This document shows, piece after piece, positions 9,027 to 18,555 of a stretch of DNA of 47,436 nt. How positions within the stretch are numbered: position 1 is the stretch's first letter; each line of letters begins with the position of its first letter. The notes beneath the pieces are model-generated. The model was not told where the DNA came from, ran no database searches, and saw only the letters and a list, made by a program, of their open reading frames with translations. A program made the translations under genes and the position numbers. The DNA comes from an uncultured Alphaproteobacteria bacterium (GTDB lineage Bacteria > Pseudomonadota > Alphaproteobacteria > HIMB59 > GCA-002718135), in contig CACFVT010000006.1 of NCBI GenBank assembly GCA_902569865.1, positions 1 to 47,436 of the forward strand. Direction: 5' to 3'.

Positions 9027-11300
9027 TTAATTCAAACTATTCAATATATTTTCTGCTGTTGCAGGCGCTTTTAAATTTATTGATTCTTTATTACTATTAG
9101 CATTAAAAACTGCATCTTTAATCGCAGCAAATGCTGATAAAGCTAACATAAATGGTGGTTCTCCAACAGCTTTAGATCTATTTACAACATTTTCTATATT
9201 GTAACCTTTTTTAAATATCTCAACATTAAATTTGTTAGGAATTTCTCCAGCTGTTGGTATTTTATATGTTGATGGACTATGAGATAAAATATTTCCATCT
9301 TTATTCCACGATACTTCTTCAATAGTTAACCAACCAAGACCTTGAACAAAGCCACCTTCAATTTGGCCAATATCTATTCTTTCATTTATTGAATTTCCTA
9401 CATCATGAATAATATCAACTTGTAATAATTTGTTTTCACCTGTTAATGTATCAATTATTACTTCACTAACAGCTGCACCATAAGCAAAATATAAAAAAGG
9501 TCTACCAGAGAGATCCTTAACATTAACGTTTATTTTTGGAGTTTTATAAAAACCTGATGAATAAAGTTTTACTCGATTAAGATAAGCTTTTGAAATAACT
9601 TCATTAAAGAGTAAAGTTTTTTTATCACACATAATTTTTCCATTTTGATATAGAATCTTTTTAGTTTTGTAGTATTTTTTAATAAATGCATTTAGTTCTA
9701 ATTTAATGTTATAAATTGCATTTAGTATTGCTCCTCCATTTAAATCAGTAGTTGCAGAGGCAGCACTAGCAGATGTATTAGCAACCTTTTCAGTATCTGT
9801 TGACGATATTTTAATATCATTAATGTCTAGACCAAATTCATTTGCTGCAACTAAAGCTAATTTAGTCATTAAACCTTGACCCATTTCTATACCTCCATGA
9901 TTTAAATGAATAGATCCATCAGTATAAATATGAACTAGAGCACCTGCTTGATTTAAATGAGTGGTTGTAAAAGATATTCCAAATTTTACAGGAGTTATTG
10001 CTATACCTTTTTTAAGAATGGAATTAGACTTATTAAATTTTTCTATTTCTTTTTTTCTTTTAATATAATTAGATTTATTTTTAAGATTATTAAATATTTC
10101 TTCAATAATATTATCTTCAATTTTCATTCCATAATGAGTAACATTATTAGTGTTTTTTTTATAAAAATTTTGAGCTCTTACTTCTGCTGGATCTCTTTTT
10201 ATATGATGAGAGATATGATCAATTATATTTTCAATACAGAACATACCTTGTGGTCCACCAAATCCTCTAAAGGCAGTGTTTGATACCGTGTTTGTTTTGC
10301 AACGATGTGATATAAGTTCAAGATTAGGAATATAATAAGCATTGTCTATATGATAAATAGCTCTGTCATTTATAGCTCCCGATAAATCTGCAGAAATTCC
10401 ACAATTTGATGCCATTAAAATCTTTAGTCCTTTTATTTTTCCATCATTTGAAAATCCTACTTCATAATCAAATTCAAACTGATGTCTTTTACCAGTCATA
10501 ATCATGTCATCATCTCTATCAATACGGAGTTTAACTGGTTTATTTAATTTTTTTGCAGCAATACTGCTAATAGCAGCAAATAGAAATGATTGAGTTTCCT
10601 TACCTCCAAAACCACCACCAATTCTTCTAACTTTAACATTTATGCTATTGAATTTTTGTTTAAGTACTTTAGCAACTATTTGCTGTGTTTCAGATGGATG
10701 TTGGGTTGAGGAATAAATCAAAAAATTGTTATCTTCTTGAGGAATTGTTAATGCAATTTGCCCTTCTAAATAAAAATGATCTTGACCTCCGCATTCTAAT
10801 TTTCCTTTCAATTGATGATTGGAATTTTTTATAGCTATCGATGCTTTTCCCCTATTGATGACTTTTGATTTTAATACGAAACTTTTTTTCTTAACTGCTT
10901 CTTCAATAGTTAATATAGGTTTGAGTTTTTTTATTTCGATTTTTGCATTTAGTGCTGCTTTCCTAGCTAATTTGGTAGAAGTAGCAATTACTGCAAATAT
11001 TGGCTGCCCATAATATTCAATATTTTTAGAGGTAAATATTTTATCTCCCTTAAAAATGGGCCCAACGTCATTTTGCCCTTCAATATCACTTTCTGTAATT
11101 ATATCTATTACTCCCTCTGAATTAAGAACGTTTGAGAAATCTATTTTCTGAATCGTACCTTTGCTAACATTACTAAAACCTATAGCGGCGTGCAAAAGAT
11201 TTTGAGGTTCTGGGATGTCATCAGTATAAATAGCCTTTCCAGTTACATGTTTTATAGCACTCTCGTGTTCTGTATTTTTTACAAAGTTTTTAATAATCAT
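9027..11300 (-). CDS. xdhB: xanthine dehydrogenase, molybdenum-binding large subunit
   Basis: The catalytic subunit that hydroxylates hypoxanthine and xanthine to urate at the molybdenum centre. It has the family landmarks in order: HVTGKAIYTDDIP near the N-terminus, GGQDHFYLEGQ, RRIGGGFGGKE, NTAFRGFGGPQG, GGIEMGQGLMTK (cofactor binding), and AVGEPPFMLA near the C-terminus, which carries the catalytic Glu. I place the start at the ATG at 11300, giving 757 residues and a short overlap with xdhA. A longer form from 11330 adds ten unconserved residues. It is followed immediately by xdhC. Activity needs molybdopterin, whose genes are not in the window. Confidence 0.93.
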   Translation of the reverse strand: MIIKNFVKNTEHESAIKHVTGKAIYTDDIPEPQNLLHAAIGFSNVSKGTIQKIDFSNVLNSEGVIDIITESDIEGQNDVGPIFKGDKIFTSKNIEYYGQPIFAVIATSTKLARKAALNAKIEIKKLKPILTIEEAVKKKSFVLKSKVINRGKASIAIKNSNHQLKGKLECGGQDHFYLEGQIALTIPQEDNNFLIYSSTQHPSETQQIVAKVLKQKFNSINVKVRRIGGGFGGKETQSFLFAAISSIAAKKLNKPVKLRIDRDDDMIMTGKRHQFEFDYEVGFSNDGKIKGLKILMASNCGISADLSGAINDRAIYHIDNAYYIPNLELISHRCKTNTVSNTAFRGFGGPQGMFCIENIIDHISHHIKRDPAEVRAQNFYKKNTNNVTHYGMKIEDNIIEEIFNNLKNKSNYIKRKKEIEKFNKSNSILKKGIAITPVKFGISFTTTHLNQAGALVHIYTDGSIHLNHGGIEMGQGLMTKLALVAANEFGLDINDIKISSTDTEKVANTSASAASATTDLNGGAILNAIYNIKLELNAFIKKYYKTKKILYQNGKIMCDKKTLLFNEVISKAYLNRVKLYSSGFYKTPKINVNVKDLSGRPFLYFAYGAAVSEVIIDTLTGENKLLQVDIIHDVGNSINERIDIGQIEGGFVQGLGWLTIEEVSWNKDGNILSHSPSTYKIPTAGEIPNKFNVEIFKKGYNIENVVNRSKAVGEPPFMLALSAFAAIKDAVFNANSNKESINLKAPATAENILNSLN

Positions 11301-12714
11301 ATAAAGTAACTTTTTTATTGTTATACTCATTCCAGAATCTATCTAATAAGTTTGATACGATTTTTGTTCTATAGCTTTTTGAACTTCTTACATCACTAAG
11401 AGGTGAAAACTCTTTTGAGATAATTTTTTTTGCTTTAGAAATATTATCAAGATTAATTTTTTTATTTTTTAGGAAGTTTTCAGTTTTTTTTGCAATTTTT
11501 GGTATTGCTGCCATACCACCACAAACTATGTTGATAGATTTAAATTTTTTGTTTTTGATTTCTGTATTGATAGCCATAAAAACTGAGCTAATATCATCAT
11601 CAATTCTTTTAGAAATTTTATAACATTTTAAAATGTTATTTTTGCTTTTTAAAGGAATGATAATTTCTTTTATAAATTCTTTTCTTCTCAATTTTGTTTT
11701 TTTATAACTAATAAAATAATCATTCATAGACACTTTTCGGCTTTTATTTCCATCTAAGATTAATTTAGTATCTAAGGATATCAAAACAGGCAAACTGTCT
11801 CCTATAGGTGATGCACTACCAATATTTCCACCTAAAGAGGCAACATTGCGAATTTGTTCAGATCCATAACGTTCAAACATTTCATAAAATTCAGAATAGT
11901 ATTTTTTTAAAATACCAAGAATATCATTTATTGGAGTAGCAGCACCAATGTGTAAATTATCTTTTTTAACTTTTATAAAATTTAGATCTTTATTTTGCCC
12001 AAGGTAAAATATTTCATCTAAATTTTTTCTTTTCTTAGTAATTTCAAGTGACAAATCTGTTCCACCAACTAAAAGTGAAGGATTCTTGCTTTTGATGAAA
12101 TCTTTTTTAAAGGTTTTTAAATTTTTATGTATAAAAAATTTTGAATTATTTTTATTTAAAATAACATCATTTAATTCAACTTTTTTTAATTTTTTTATAA
12201 TTTCTGATGAATCAGTATTTATTTTTTTATATTTTTTTAAATTTTTTAAAGCATCTTTTATTGGTCTATAACCGGTGCACCTACATAAATTACCAGATAG
12301 GTATTTATTAATATTTGCATTAGTGGCTTTTATTTTGTTTTTATGCATTGCATACATTGACATCACAAATCCTGGTGTACAAAATCCACATTGTGCTCCA
12401 TCATTATCAACCATACTTTGTTGTACAGGGTGTAAATAATTAGATTGAATGTGCTCTACCGTTAATAATTGTTTGGAATGAATTGTATATAATAGTGTTA
12501 TGCATGTATTTATGCTTTTGTATTTTAATTTGTTATACTTAACTTCTGCTAATACAGCTGTGCACGCACCACAATCTCCGGAAGCACAACCTTCTTTTGT
12601 TCCTTTTAAATTTTTATAATTTCTAAGATATTCTAATACTGTTGTATTAGTATCAATATCATTAAGAGTAATCAGCTCATCATTCAATATGAATTCTATT
12701 GAAGAGCTTGGCAT
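11290..12714 (-). CDS. xdhA: xanthine dehydrogenase, iron-sulfur/FAD small subunit
   Basis: The electron-transfer subunit of xanthine dehydrogenase. Residues 1-80 form a plant-type [2Fe-2S] ferredoxin domain (GCASGDCGAC). Residues 80-165 form the second [2Fe-2S] domain (QCGFCTPGFVMSMY, GNLCRCTGYRPI). The rest is the FAD-binding domain (SLLVGGTDLSLEI; later NVASLGGNIGSASPIGDSLP). At 474 residues it is the usual bacterial XdhA length. Its start overlaps the hiuH stop by one base (TAATG) and its end overlaps xdhB. The FAD domain suggests NAD as final acceptor, as in the XdhABC family, not oxygen. Confidence 0.93.
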   Translation of the reverse strand: MPSSSIEFILNDELITLNDIDTNTTVLEYLRNYKNLKGTKEGCASGDCGACTAVLAEVKYNKLKYKSINTCITLLYTIHSKQLLTVEHIQSNYLHPVQQSMVDNDGAQCGFCTPGFVMSMYAMHKNKIKATNANINKYLSGNLCRCTGYRPIKDALKNLKKYKKINTDSSEIIKKLKKVELNDVILNKNNSKFFIHKNLKTFKKDFIKSKNPSLLVGGTDLSLEITKKRKNLDEIFYLGQNKDLNFIKVKKDNLHIGAATPINDILGILKKYYSEFYEMFERYGSEQIRNVASLGGNIGSASPIGDSLPVLISLDTKLILDGNKSRKVSMNDYFISYKKTKLRRKEFIKEIIIPLKSKNNILKCYKISKRIDDDISSVFMAINTEIKNKKFKSINIVCGGMAAIPKIAKKTENFLKNKKINLDNISKAKKIISKEFSPLSDVRSSKSYRTKIVSNLLDRFWNEYNNKKVTLYDY

Positions 12715-13070
12715 TAACTTCCTCTATATGTTGTATAACTCCAAGGTGATATTAGGAGAGGAACATGATAATGTTCATTTATATCACTTATTCCAAAACG
12801 AATTACAACATCATCTAAGAAGGGAATTTCATCTAGTTTAGTGAATTTTCTAAAATACTCCCCACAGAAAAATTGAATTTCATATTTTCCGATATTAAAA
12901 TGATCGTTTTCTAAAACTGGTGTATCACATCTCCCATCTTCATTTAGTGTAAAATCTTTAATTTTTTTCTTATTTGCTTCTTCAAATATATAAATACTGC
13001 CTTTTATTCCAGATCCTGGCTTACCATTAAATGTGTCTAACACATGAGTAGTTAAATATCCTTTAGACAT
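12714..13070 (-). CDS. hiuH: 5-hydroxyisourate hydrolase (transthyretin-like)
   Basis: It hydrolyses 5-hydroxyisourate, the PuuD product, to OHCU. At 118 residues it has the standard length. It shows LTTHVLDTFNGKPGSGI (catalytic His of the TTHVLD motif), an inner RxD-type segment (DGRCDTP), the HYHVPLLISPWSY strand with further catalytic His, and the diagnostic C-terminal YRGS. It is the first gene of the minus-strand operon. The ATG is 52 bp from the divergent puuE start, so the two halves of the pathway share one control region. Confidence 0.95.
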   Translation of the reverse strand: MSKGYLTTHVLDTFNGKPGSGIKGSIYIFEEANKKKIKDFTLNEDGRCDTPVLENDHFNIGKYEIQFFCGEYFRKFTKLDEIPFLDDVVIRFGISDINEHYHVPLLISPWSYTTYRGS

Positions 13071-13122
13071 AATCTGTTTTCATTTATACAGTATTTGATT
13101 AAATATTAAATTAGCTTTTTAA
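13071..13122. promoter_or_regulatory. 52-bp bidirectional control region of the purine operons
   Basis: This gap separates the divergent hiuH and puuE starts and must hold both promoters. On the minus strand a TGTATAAAT (extended -10-like) lies close to the hiuH start, so the leader would be very short. On the plus strand TATTAA lies about 15 bases before puuE. The two cores nearly overlap, which would make any bound regulator affect both operons. I see no obvious long palindromic operator, and no regulator gene lies nearby. Confidence 0.45.
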
Positions 13123-14031
13123 ATGCCTGAAATTAGAAATTTTATAGGATACGGTAATCATCCACCACAATTTAAATGGGAGAAGAACGCTAAATTAGCT
13201 GTACAATTTGTTTTAAATTACGAAGAAGGTGGTGAGAACACCGTTTTAAATGGTGATGAACACTCTGAAATATTTTTATCAGAAATTATTGGTGCAAAGC
13301 CTGTAATTGGAGATCGTAATATGAATATGGAGTCTATATATGAATATGGTTCTAGATCAGGATTTTGGAGGATATATAATGAATTTATAAAAAGAAATCT
13401 TCCTTTAACTATTTTTGGCGTTGGTCTTGCCCTTGAAAAAAATAACGATGTATGTGAAGCAATTAAGAATGCGCAATTTGAAGTAGCAAGTCATGGTTAT
13501 CGCTGGATTGATTATCAACATGTTGATCAAAAGACTGAAGAAGAGCATATTATAAAATGCAATGAAACTATTAAAAATATTTTTGGATATTATCCATCAG
13601 GTTGGTATACTGGGCGCACTAGTCCAAATACACGAGATTTAGTTTTAAAAAATACTCAAGTTTCATATGATAGTGATGCTTATAATGATGATTTACCATA
13701 TTGGATTGAGCATAATAATAAAAAACATCTAATTATACCTTACACTTTGGATAACAATGATATGCGTTTTGCTACAGCTCAAGGTTTTAACACAGGAGAT
13801 GATTTTTATAATTATTTAAAAGACTCATTTGATACTTTATACAATGAAAGTTCATTAACTGGATCGTCAAAAATGATGTCAATTGGTTTGCATTGTAGAT
13901 TAATTGGCAGACCAGGAAGATTTCAATCTTTAGTAAAATTTATTAATTACATAACTGAATTTAAAGATGTTTGGATATGCCAAAGAAAAGAGATAGCAGA
14001 TTTTTGGTATAATAATTTTAATGATCGTTGA
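13123..14031 (+). CDS. puuE: allantoinase PuuE (polysaccharide-deacetylase fold)
   Basis: PuuE hydrolyses allantoin to allantoate and is unrelated to the metal-dependent amidohydrolase AllB. The 302 residues match the PuuE family from the start (GYGNHPPQFKWEKNAKLAVQFVLNYEEGGENTVLNGD is the typical opening, shown here across residues 6-42). Later landmarks are YEYGSRSGFWR, EVASHGYRWIDY and GRTSPNTRDLV, with SIGLHCRLIGRPGR near the C-terminus. It is the first gene of the plus operon, and its end overlaps uraD by 11 bases. Confidence 0.94.
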   Translation: MPEIRNFIGYGNHPPQFKWEKNAKLAVQFVLNYEEGGENTVLNGDEHSEIFLSEIIGAKPVIGDRNMNMESIYEYGSRSGFWRIYNEFIKRNLPLTIFGVGLALEKNNDVCEAIKNAQFEVASHGYRWIDYQHVDQKTEEEHIIKCNETIKNIFGYYPSGWYTGRTSPNTRDLVLKNTQVSYDSDAYNDDLPYWIEHNNKKHLIIPYTLDNNDMRFATAQGFNTGDDFYNYLKDSFDTLYNESSLTGSSKMMSIGLHCRLIGRPGRFQSLVKFINYITEFKDVWICQRKEIADFWYNNFNDR

Positions 14032-14530
14032 AAATATTAATAAATTAGAAAAATTAGAGTTTATAAATATTTTCAAAAATATTTTTGAACACTCTGATTT
14101 TATTACTCATGATGTTGAAGGATTAAGGCCTTTTAAAAATAAATCAGACGTGATTGATAGTTTTATAAATATTTTTAACTCACTTTCTATGGAAGTTAAA
14201 ATTAATATTGTAAAATCTCATCCTGATCTTGGAGATAAAATAAAAATCGCTGAGGGCCTTACAGAATTTTCTTCACTAGAACAATCAGGTGCTGGTTTAA
14301 CCAATTGTAATGATGCAGAATTCAAAAAATTTCATAAACTTAATGATGAATTTAAAAAAAAGTTTAGCATACCATTTATTTTTGCGATTAAGGGAAAGAC
14401 AAAAATTGAAATATTTGATGAATTTGAAAGTAGATTAAAATCAGATAATATTGAAGAAGAACTTGACAAATCTATAAATCAAGTGAAAAAAATTGCTACC
14501 TTAAGATTAAATGAAATAATACATGAATAA
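14021..14530 (+). CDS. uraD: OHCU decarboxylase UraD
   Basis: It decarboxylates 2-oxo-4-hydroxy-4-carboxy-5-ureidoimidazoline stereospecifically to S-allantoin. The 169-residue helical protein carries the key KSHPDLGDK motif (catalytic His at about residue 67), the SSLEQSGAGL motif, and FAIKGKTKIEIFDEFESRL near the C-terminus. It overlaps puuE by 11 bases and alc by eight, so translation is probably coupled. In some bacteria it is fused to puuE or hiuH; here it is free-standing. Confidence 0.94.
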   Translation: MIVENINKLEKLEFINIFKNIFEHSDFITHDVEGLRPFKNKSDVIDSFINIFNSLSMEVKINIVKSHPDLGDKIKIAEGLTEFSSLEQSGAGLTNCNDAEFKKFHKLNDEFKKKFSIPFIFAIKGKTKIEIFDEFESRLKSDNIEEELDKSINQVKKIATLRLNEIIHE

Positions 14531-15488
14531 ATATACAGTTAAAAATTATATTAATTTAGTTAGTCCTATACTTGGTAGTAAAATATACAGTTATACTGAT
14601 CAGTTTTTTGGAAATGCTTCAAGAATGTTAAGTGATAACCCGCCTATATTTAAAGAAAATGTTTATGACAAACATGGCAAATGGATGGATGGATGGGAGA
14701 CTAGGAGAAAAAGAACTAAAGGTAATGATTATTGTATTATTAAATTGGGTAAGCCAGGAAAAGTGTCAATTGTTGAAATCGATACGAGTTATTTTAATGG
14801 CAACCAACCAGAATATGCATCATTGGATGTTTGTTTATCTAATAACAATAAATTTATTTGGAAAAACATTTTAAAAAAGAAAAAACTTAAGCCTAATTCA
14901 ATTCATAAATTTAAAATTCAAAACAATTATCCAATTAATTTTGTTAAATTAAATATTTTTCCAGATGGAGGAATTGCAAGATTAAAGCTACTAGGTGACT
15001 TAAGTTTAAATCTAAAGAACACAAAAAAACCTTTAGATTTGGCTAGTGTTTTAAATGGTGCAAAAATAGTAGCTTGTAGTGATGAGCATTTTGGAAAAGC
15101 AGAAAATATTATAGCTCCAGGTAAATCAATCAACATGGGTAATGGCTGGGAGACTAAAAGAAGAAGAGGTAAAGGGTGTGACTGGATAATAATTAAGTTA
15201 GCAGAAACTGGAACAATAGAGAAATTTAATATTCAAACACATCATTTTAAAGGTAATTATCCAGCGAGTTTTACTATTCAAGGCTCTTTAATAAAACAAA
15301 ATAAAAATACTAATAATATTGTCAACATTAGTAAAAAATGGAGTACAATAATTAATCAAACTAATTTAAAGCCACATCATCAATTGGTGGTTGCAAATAA
15401 AATTAAAAAGCAAAAATTTAATTTTATCAAATTAAATATTTATCCAGATGGTGGAATATCACGTTTAAGAATTATAGGAAAAGTCTAA
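14523..15488 (+). CDS. alc: allantoicase
   Basis: It hydrolyses allantoate to ureidoglycolate and urea. The 321 residues contain two allantoicase repeats that can be aligned by eye. Repeat one has GWETRRKRTKGNDYCIIKLG, then YFNGNQPEY and PDGGIARLKLLG. Repeat two has GWETKRRRGKGCDWIIIKLA, then HFKGNYPAS and PDGGISRLRIIG at the C-terminus. The internal duplication is the family's hallmark. It lies between uraD (eight-base overlap) and allA (eight-base gap). The choice of allantoicase over allantoate amidohydrolase means nitrogen leaves as urea, not ammonia. Confidence 0.94.
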   Translation: MNKYTVKNYINLVSPILGSKIYSYTDQFFGNASRMLSDNPPIFKENVYDKHGKWMDGWETRRKRTKGNDYCIIKLGKPGKVSIVEIDTSYFNGNQPEYASLDVCLSNNNKFIWKNILKKKKLKPNSIHKFKIQNNYPINFVKLNIFPDGGIARLKLLGDLSLNLKNTKKPLDLASVLNGAKIVACSDEHFGKAENIIAPGKSINMGNGWETKRRRGKGCDWIIIKLAETGTIEKFNIQTHHFKGNYPASFTIQGSLIKQNKNTNNIVNISKKWSTIINQTNLKPHHQLVVANKIKKQKFNFIKLNIYPDGGISRLRIIGKV

Positions 15489-15496
15489 AAATTCTT

Positions 15497-15988
15497 ATGA
15501 GTTATAATATCGAAGAAATTACTAAAGAGAAGTTTTCAAAATTTGGTGATTTTATCAATCCTGAAGAAGTTCAATCAACAAATATAAATTTAAACACTAC
15601 AAAAAGTTATTTCGATCTAGCAAATATAGAAATTCATGGAGAAGATAAGAGAGTTCGAATAAATTTATTTGCAGCTAAAAAAAGAAATTTTCCTTTGAAA
15701 ATTGATATGCTAGAAAACCATCCATTTAGCTCTCAAGTTTTTTTCCCTCTTGGCAACAATCCTTTTATTGTTGTAGTTTGCCCCGCAAATGAAAAACCAA
15801 ATTTAAATCATTTAAGTATATTTAAAGTAGATAATGGTTTTGGAGTTAATTTTAAGCCTAGAGTTTGGCATTTTCCATTAATTTCTATAGATGATGCTAA
15901 ATTCATAACTATTGATAAAAAGAATGATGAAGGTAATTTAGAAATATACAATTTTAGTAACGATGAGGTTTTTTCAATAGATGTCTGA
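15497..15988 (+). CDS. allA: ureidoglycolate lyase
   Basis: It splits S-ureidoglycolate into glyoxylate and the second urea, ending the ring-derived part of the pathway. The 163-residue cupin-like protein shows NLFAAKKRNFPLKIDMLENHPFSSQ-type content at about residues 54-78, the PLGNNPFIVVVCP strand, and GVNFKPRVWHFPLISI, where the family's conserved VWH lies. It overlaps the following ABC ATPase gene by eight bases, so pathway and importer are one transcription unit. Confidence 0.9.
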   Translation: MSYNIEEITKEKFSKFGDFINPEEVQSTNINLNTTKSYFDLANIEIHGEDKRVRINLFAAKKRNFPLKIDMLENHPFSSQVFFPLGNNPFIVVVCPANEKPNLNHLSIFKVDNGFGVNFKPRVWHFPLISIDDAKFITIDKKNDEGNLEIYNFSNDEVFSIDV

Positions 15989-17489
15989 GGATATTTTAAC
16001 AATTAAGAATATTTCAAAATCTTTTCCAAAAGTAATTGCGAATAAAAATGTGTCTTTTAATATTAAAAGAAATACTGTTCATGCACTTTTAGGAGAAAAT
16101 GGTGCAGGTAAATCTACATTAGTCAAAATTTTATATGGATTATTGAAATCTGATGAAGGAGAAATAATATTTAACAATTACCCTTTAAAAGTTCAGTCAC
16201 CATCTGAGGCTAGAAAAAATAAAATTGGAATGGTTTTTCAGCATTTTTCTTTATTTGACTCACTCACAGTTAGAGAAAATCTAATTTTGGGCATTGATCA
16301 AAATATGTCATTCTCTAACTTACAAGATAAAGTAAATGAAATTTCAAATAGATATAAGCTCCCATTAGATCTCGATGCTCCAATAAATACTCTTTCTGCA
16401 GGACAAAAACAAAGAGTTGAAATTGTTAGAATTCTTTTACAAGATCCTGAATTATTAATAATGGATGAACCAACATCTGTTCTAACACCTCAGGAAGTTG
16501 AAAGTTTATTTGAAACACTTAATACTCTTCTAAAAGAAGGTAGAACTATTTTATACATTACTCATAAATTAGAAGAAGTTATAAATTTATGTCATGAGGT
16601 AACTATTTTAAGAAACGGAGAAGTTATAGAGTCTAGTAAACTCGAAAATGAAACTGCTGAAACTTTAGCAACAAAAATGTTGGGAAAAAAATTAACTGAA
16701 ATTAAGACTGATTATTCAAAGATTACTCCAAAAATAAATTTATCTTCTAAAAATTTATCAATAGAATTTAATGATCCTTTTCTTGTTGATTTAAAAAATA
16801 TTTCTTTTGATATTAAAGAAGGAGAAATTTTTGGAATAGCTGGTGTAGCAGGTAATGGACAATCTGAATTAATGAATTTGCTTACAGGAGAGGCTATTGA
16901 TGGAGTAAGTGGAGAGTTAGATTTCAATAATATTGATATAAAAAACTTTTCTCCAAAAAAGCGAAGAGATATGTCCATAGCATTTGTTCCAGAAAATAGA
17001 CTCGGTCATAGTGCAGTTCCTGAACTTACATTAAGTGAAAATATTTTATTAAGTCAATTTCCTGATAGTGATTTTCAAAATAATGGAATGATCAGTTTTA
17101 AAAATATTGAAGTTCAAGCAAAAAAAGTAATTGAAAAGTTTAATGTAGTTACACCTGGCCCTGAAGCAAAGGCCTCAAGTTTATCTGGTGGTAATTTGCA
17201 AAAATTTGTTATTGGTAGAGAAATATTATCCAAACCTAAACTCTTGATTATTTCACACCCAACATGGGGAATAGATGCAGGAGCAGAACATGCTATTAGA
17301 CAATCTTTAATTGAATTAGCTAAAAACGGAACTTCAATTATTGTAATTTCACAAGACTTAGACGAACTTATTGAAATTACTCATCGTTTATCAGTTATAT
17401 TTAATGGCAAATTATCTAAAAGTTATGACACAAGAGAAATTTCGATTTCTAAAATTGGGTTATTGATGGGAGGACAGCAAGATGATTAA
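15981..17489 (+). CDS. ABC importer ATPase, two-domain (NupO/BMP type)
   Basis: The cytosolic ATPase of a sugar/nucleoside-class importer. The 502 residues hold two ABC domains. The first (1-245) has Walker A GENGAGKST, signature LSAGQKQRVE and Walker B LLIMDEPTSVL. The second (255-502) has a degenerate Walker A (GVAGNGQSE) and signature LSGGNLQKF, as is normal for this class. It pairs with the two permeases and the BMP-family binding protein downstream. Its position within the purine operon, overlapping allA, points to uptake of a purine base, nucleoside, urate or allantoin (inference). Confidence 0.92.
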   Translation: MSEDILTIKNISKSFPKVIANKNVSFNIKRNTVHALLGENGAGKSTLVKILYGLLKSDEGEIIFNNYPLKVQSPSEARKNKIGMVFQHFSLFDSLTVRENLILGIDQNMSFSNLQDKVNEISNRYKLPLDLDAPINTLSAGQKQRVEIVRILLQDPELLIMDEPTSVLTPQEVESLFETLNTLLKEGRTILYITHKLEEVINLCHEVTILRNGEVIESSKLENETAETLATKMLGKKLTEIKTDYSKITPKINLSSKNLSIEFNDPFLVDLKNISFDIKEGEIFGIAGVAGNGQSELMNLLTGEAIDGVSGELDFNNIDIKNFSPKKRRDMSIAFVPENRLGHSAVPELTLSENILLSQFPDSDFQNNGMISFKNIEVQAKKVIEKFNVVTPGPEAKASSLSGGNLQKFVIGREILSKPKLLIISHPTWGIDAGAEHAIRQSLIELAKNGTSIIVISQDLDELIEITHRLSVIFNGKLSKSYDTREISISKIGLLMGGQQDD

Positions 17490-18555
17490 TATACTTCCTG
17501 AATTTAAAGCGCGTGGCAATCCCTCTACCTTGATGAATTTTCTTGTTCCTATTATCGCTGTTATTTTAACTATTTTTACAGGTTCAGTAATCTTTGTATT
17601 GATGGGTTTTAAACCCACTTTTGCTTTATATACTTTTTTTATTTCTCCAATTTCTAATTCATACGGAATTTCAGAACTTTTAGTAAAAGCAACTCCTTTA
17701 GCTTTAATAGCTGTAGGATTAGCATTTTGTTTTAAAAATAATCTCTACAATATTGGTGCTGAGGGACAATTAACAATGGGTGCAGTTTTTGGAGGAGGAA
17801 TAGGAATATTTTTTCATGATACATCTGGCGTTTGGGTTCTGCCCTTGATGATAGTTGGTGGAGCTATTGGAGGAGCTCTTTGGGGTATGATACCAGCAAT
17901 ACTAAAAGTAAAATTTAACACAAATGAAATTTTAACTAGTTTAATGCTAGTCTATATTGCATTATTGATTTTAGATTATCTTGTTGTTGGACCTTGGAAA
18001 GATCCTTATGGTTATAGTTTTCCTAAAACAAGATCCTTTAGTGAATCAGGAAGAATGCCATTACTCTTTCAAGGTTTAAGAGTTCATTTTGGTATAATAA
18101 TTGCTCTTGCTGCAGTTTTCGCCTCTTGGTTTATTTTTTCAAAAACTATGCTAGGTTATCAACTTAAAGTTACAGGTTTTAGTCCAACAGCTTCAAAGTA
18201 CGCAGGTTTTAACCAAAATAATTTAATTTATATTGCTTTTATATTTTCAGGGGCTTTTGCTGGTATTGCAGGTTTAGGAGAAGTTTCAGGTCCAATTGGT
18301 TTATTGTATAGAGATATATCTCCTAATTATGGTTTCACAGCAATTATAGTGGCCTTTCTTGGTCGGCTTAATCCAATTGGAATAATATTTGCATCTCTTG
18401 TAATAGCTTTAACATACCTAGGTGCTGAAGATGCACAATTATTTATGCAAATCCCTGCAGCTGTAGGATTTGTCTTTCAGGGTTTGGTTTTATTTTTTTT
18501 ATTGGGAACTGAACTATTAGTAAACTATAAGATCTCTTTCAGGTCAAAACTATGA
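17482..18555 (+). CDS. ABC importer permease 1 (BMP/nucleoside type)
   Basis: An inner-membrane permease of 357 residues with about ten hydrophobic helices and the family segment IGAEGQLTMGAVFGGG at about residues 92-107. Further landmarks are KFNTNEILTSLMLVYIALLILDYLV and ASKYAGFNQNNLIYIAFIFSGAFAGIAG (a BPD-transport-type loop). It overlaps the ATPase gene by eight bases and the second permease by four, as usual for yufP/yufQ-like pairs. Confidence 0.9.
   Translation: MINILPEFKARGNPSTLMNFLVPIIAVILTIFTGSVIFVLMGFKPTFALYTFFISPISNSYGISELLVKATPLALIAVGLAFCFKNNLYNIGAEGQLTMGAVFGGGIGIFFHDTSGVWVLPLMIVGGAIGGALWGMIPAILKVKFNTNEILTSLMLVYIALLILDYLVVGPWKDPYGYSFPKTRSFSESGRMPLLFQGLRVHFGIIIALAAVFASWFIFSKTMLGYQLKVTGFSPTASKYAGFNQNNLIYIAFIFSGAFAGIAGLGEVSGPIGLLYRDISPNYGFTAIIVAFLGRLNPIGIIFASLVIALTYLGAEDAQLFMQIPAAVGFVFQGLVLFFLLGTELLVNYKISFRSKL

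Noticed and set aside
9957-10283. 108-codon plus-strand frame
   Set aside because: It lies wholly inside xdhB on the other strand, is Phe/Ile-rich nonsense, and mirrors conserved xdhB codons.
14632-14874. 80-codon plus-strand frame inside the allantoicase gene
   Set aside because: The main frame carries the conserved allantoicase repeat there; this is an alternative-frame shadow.
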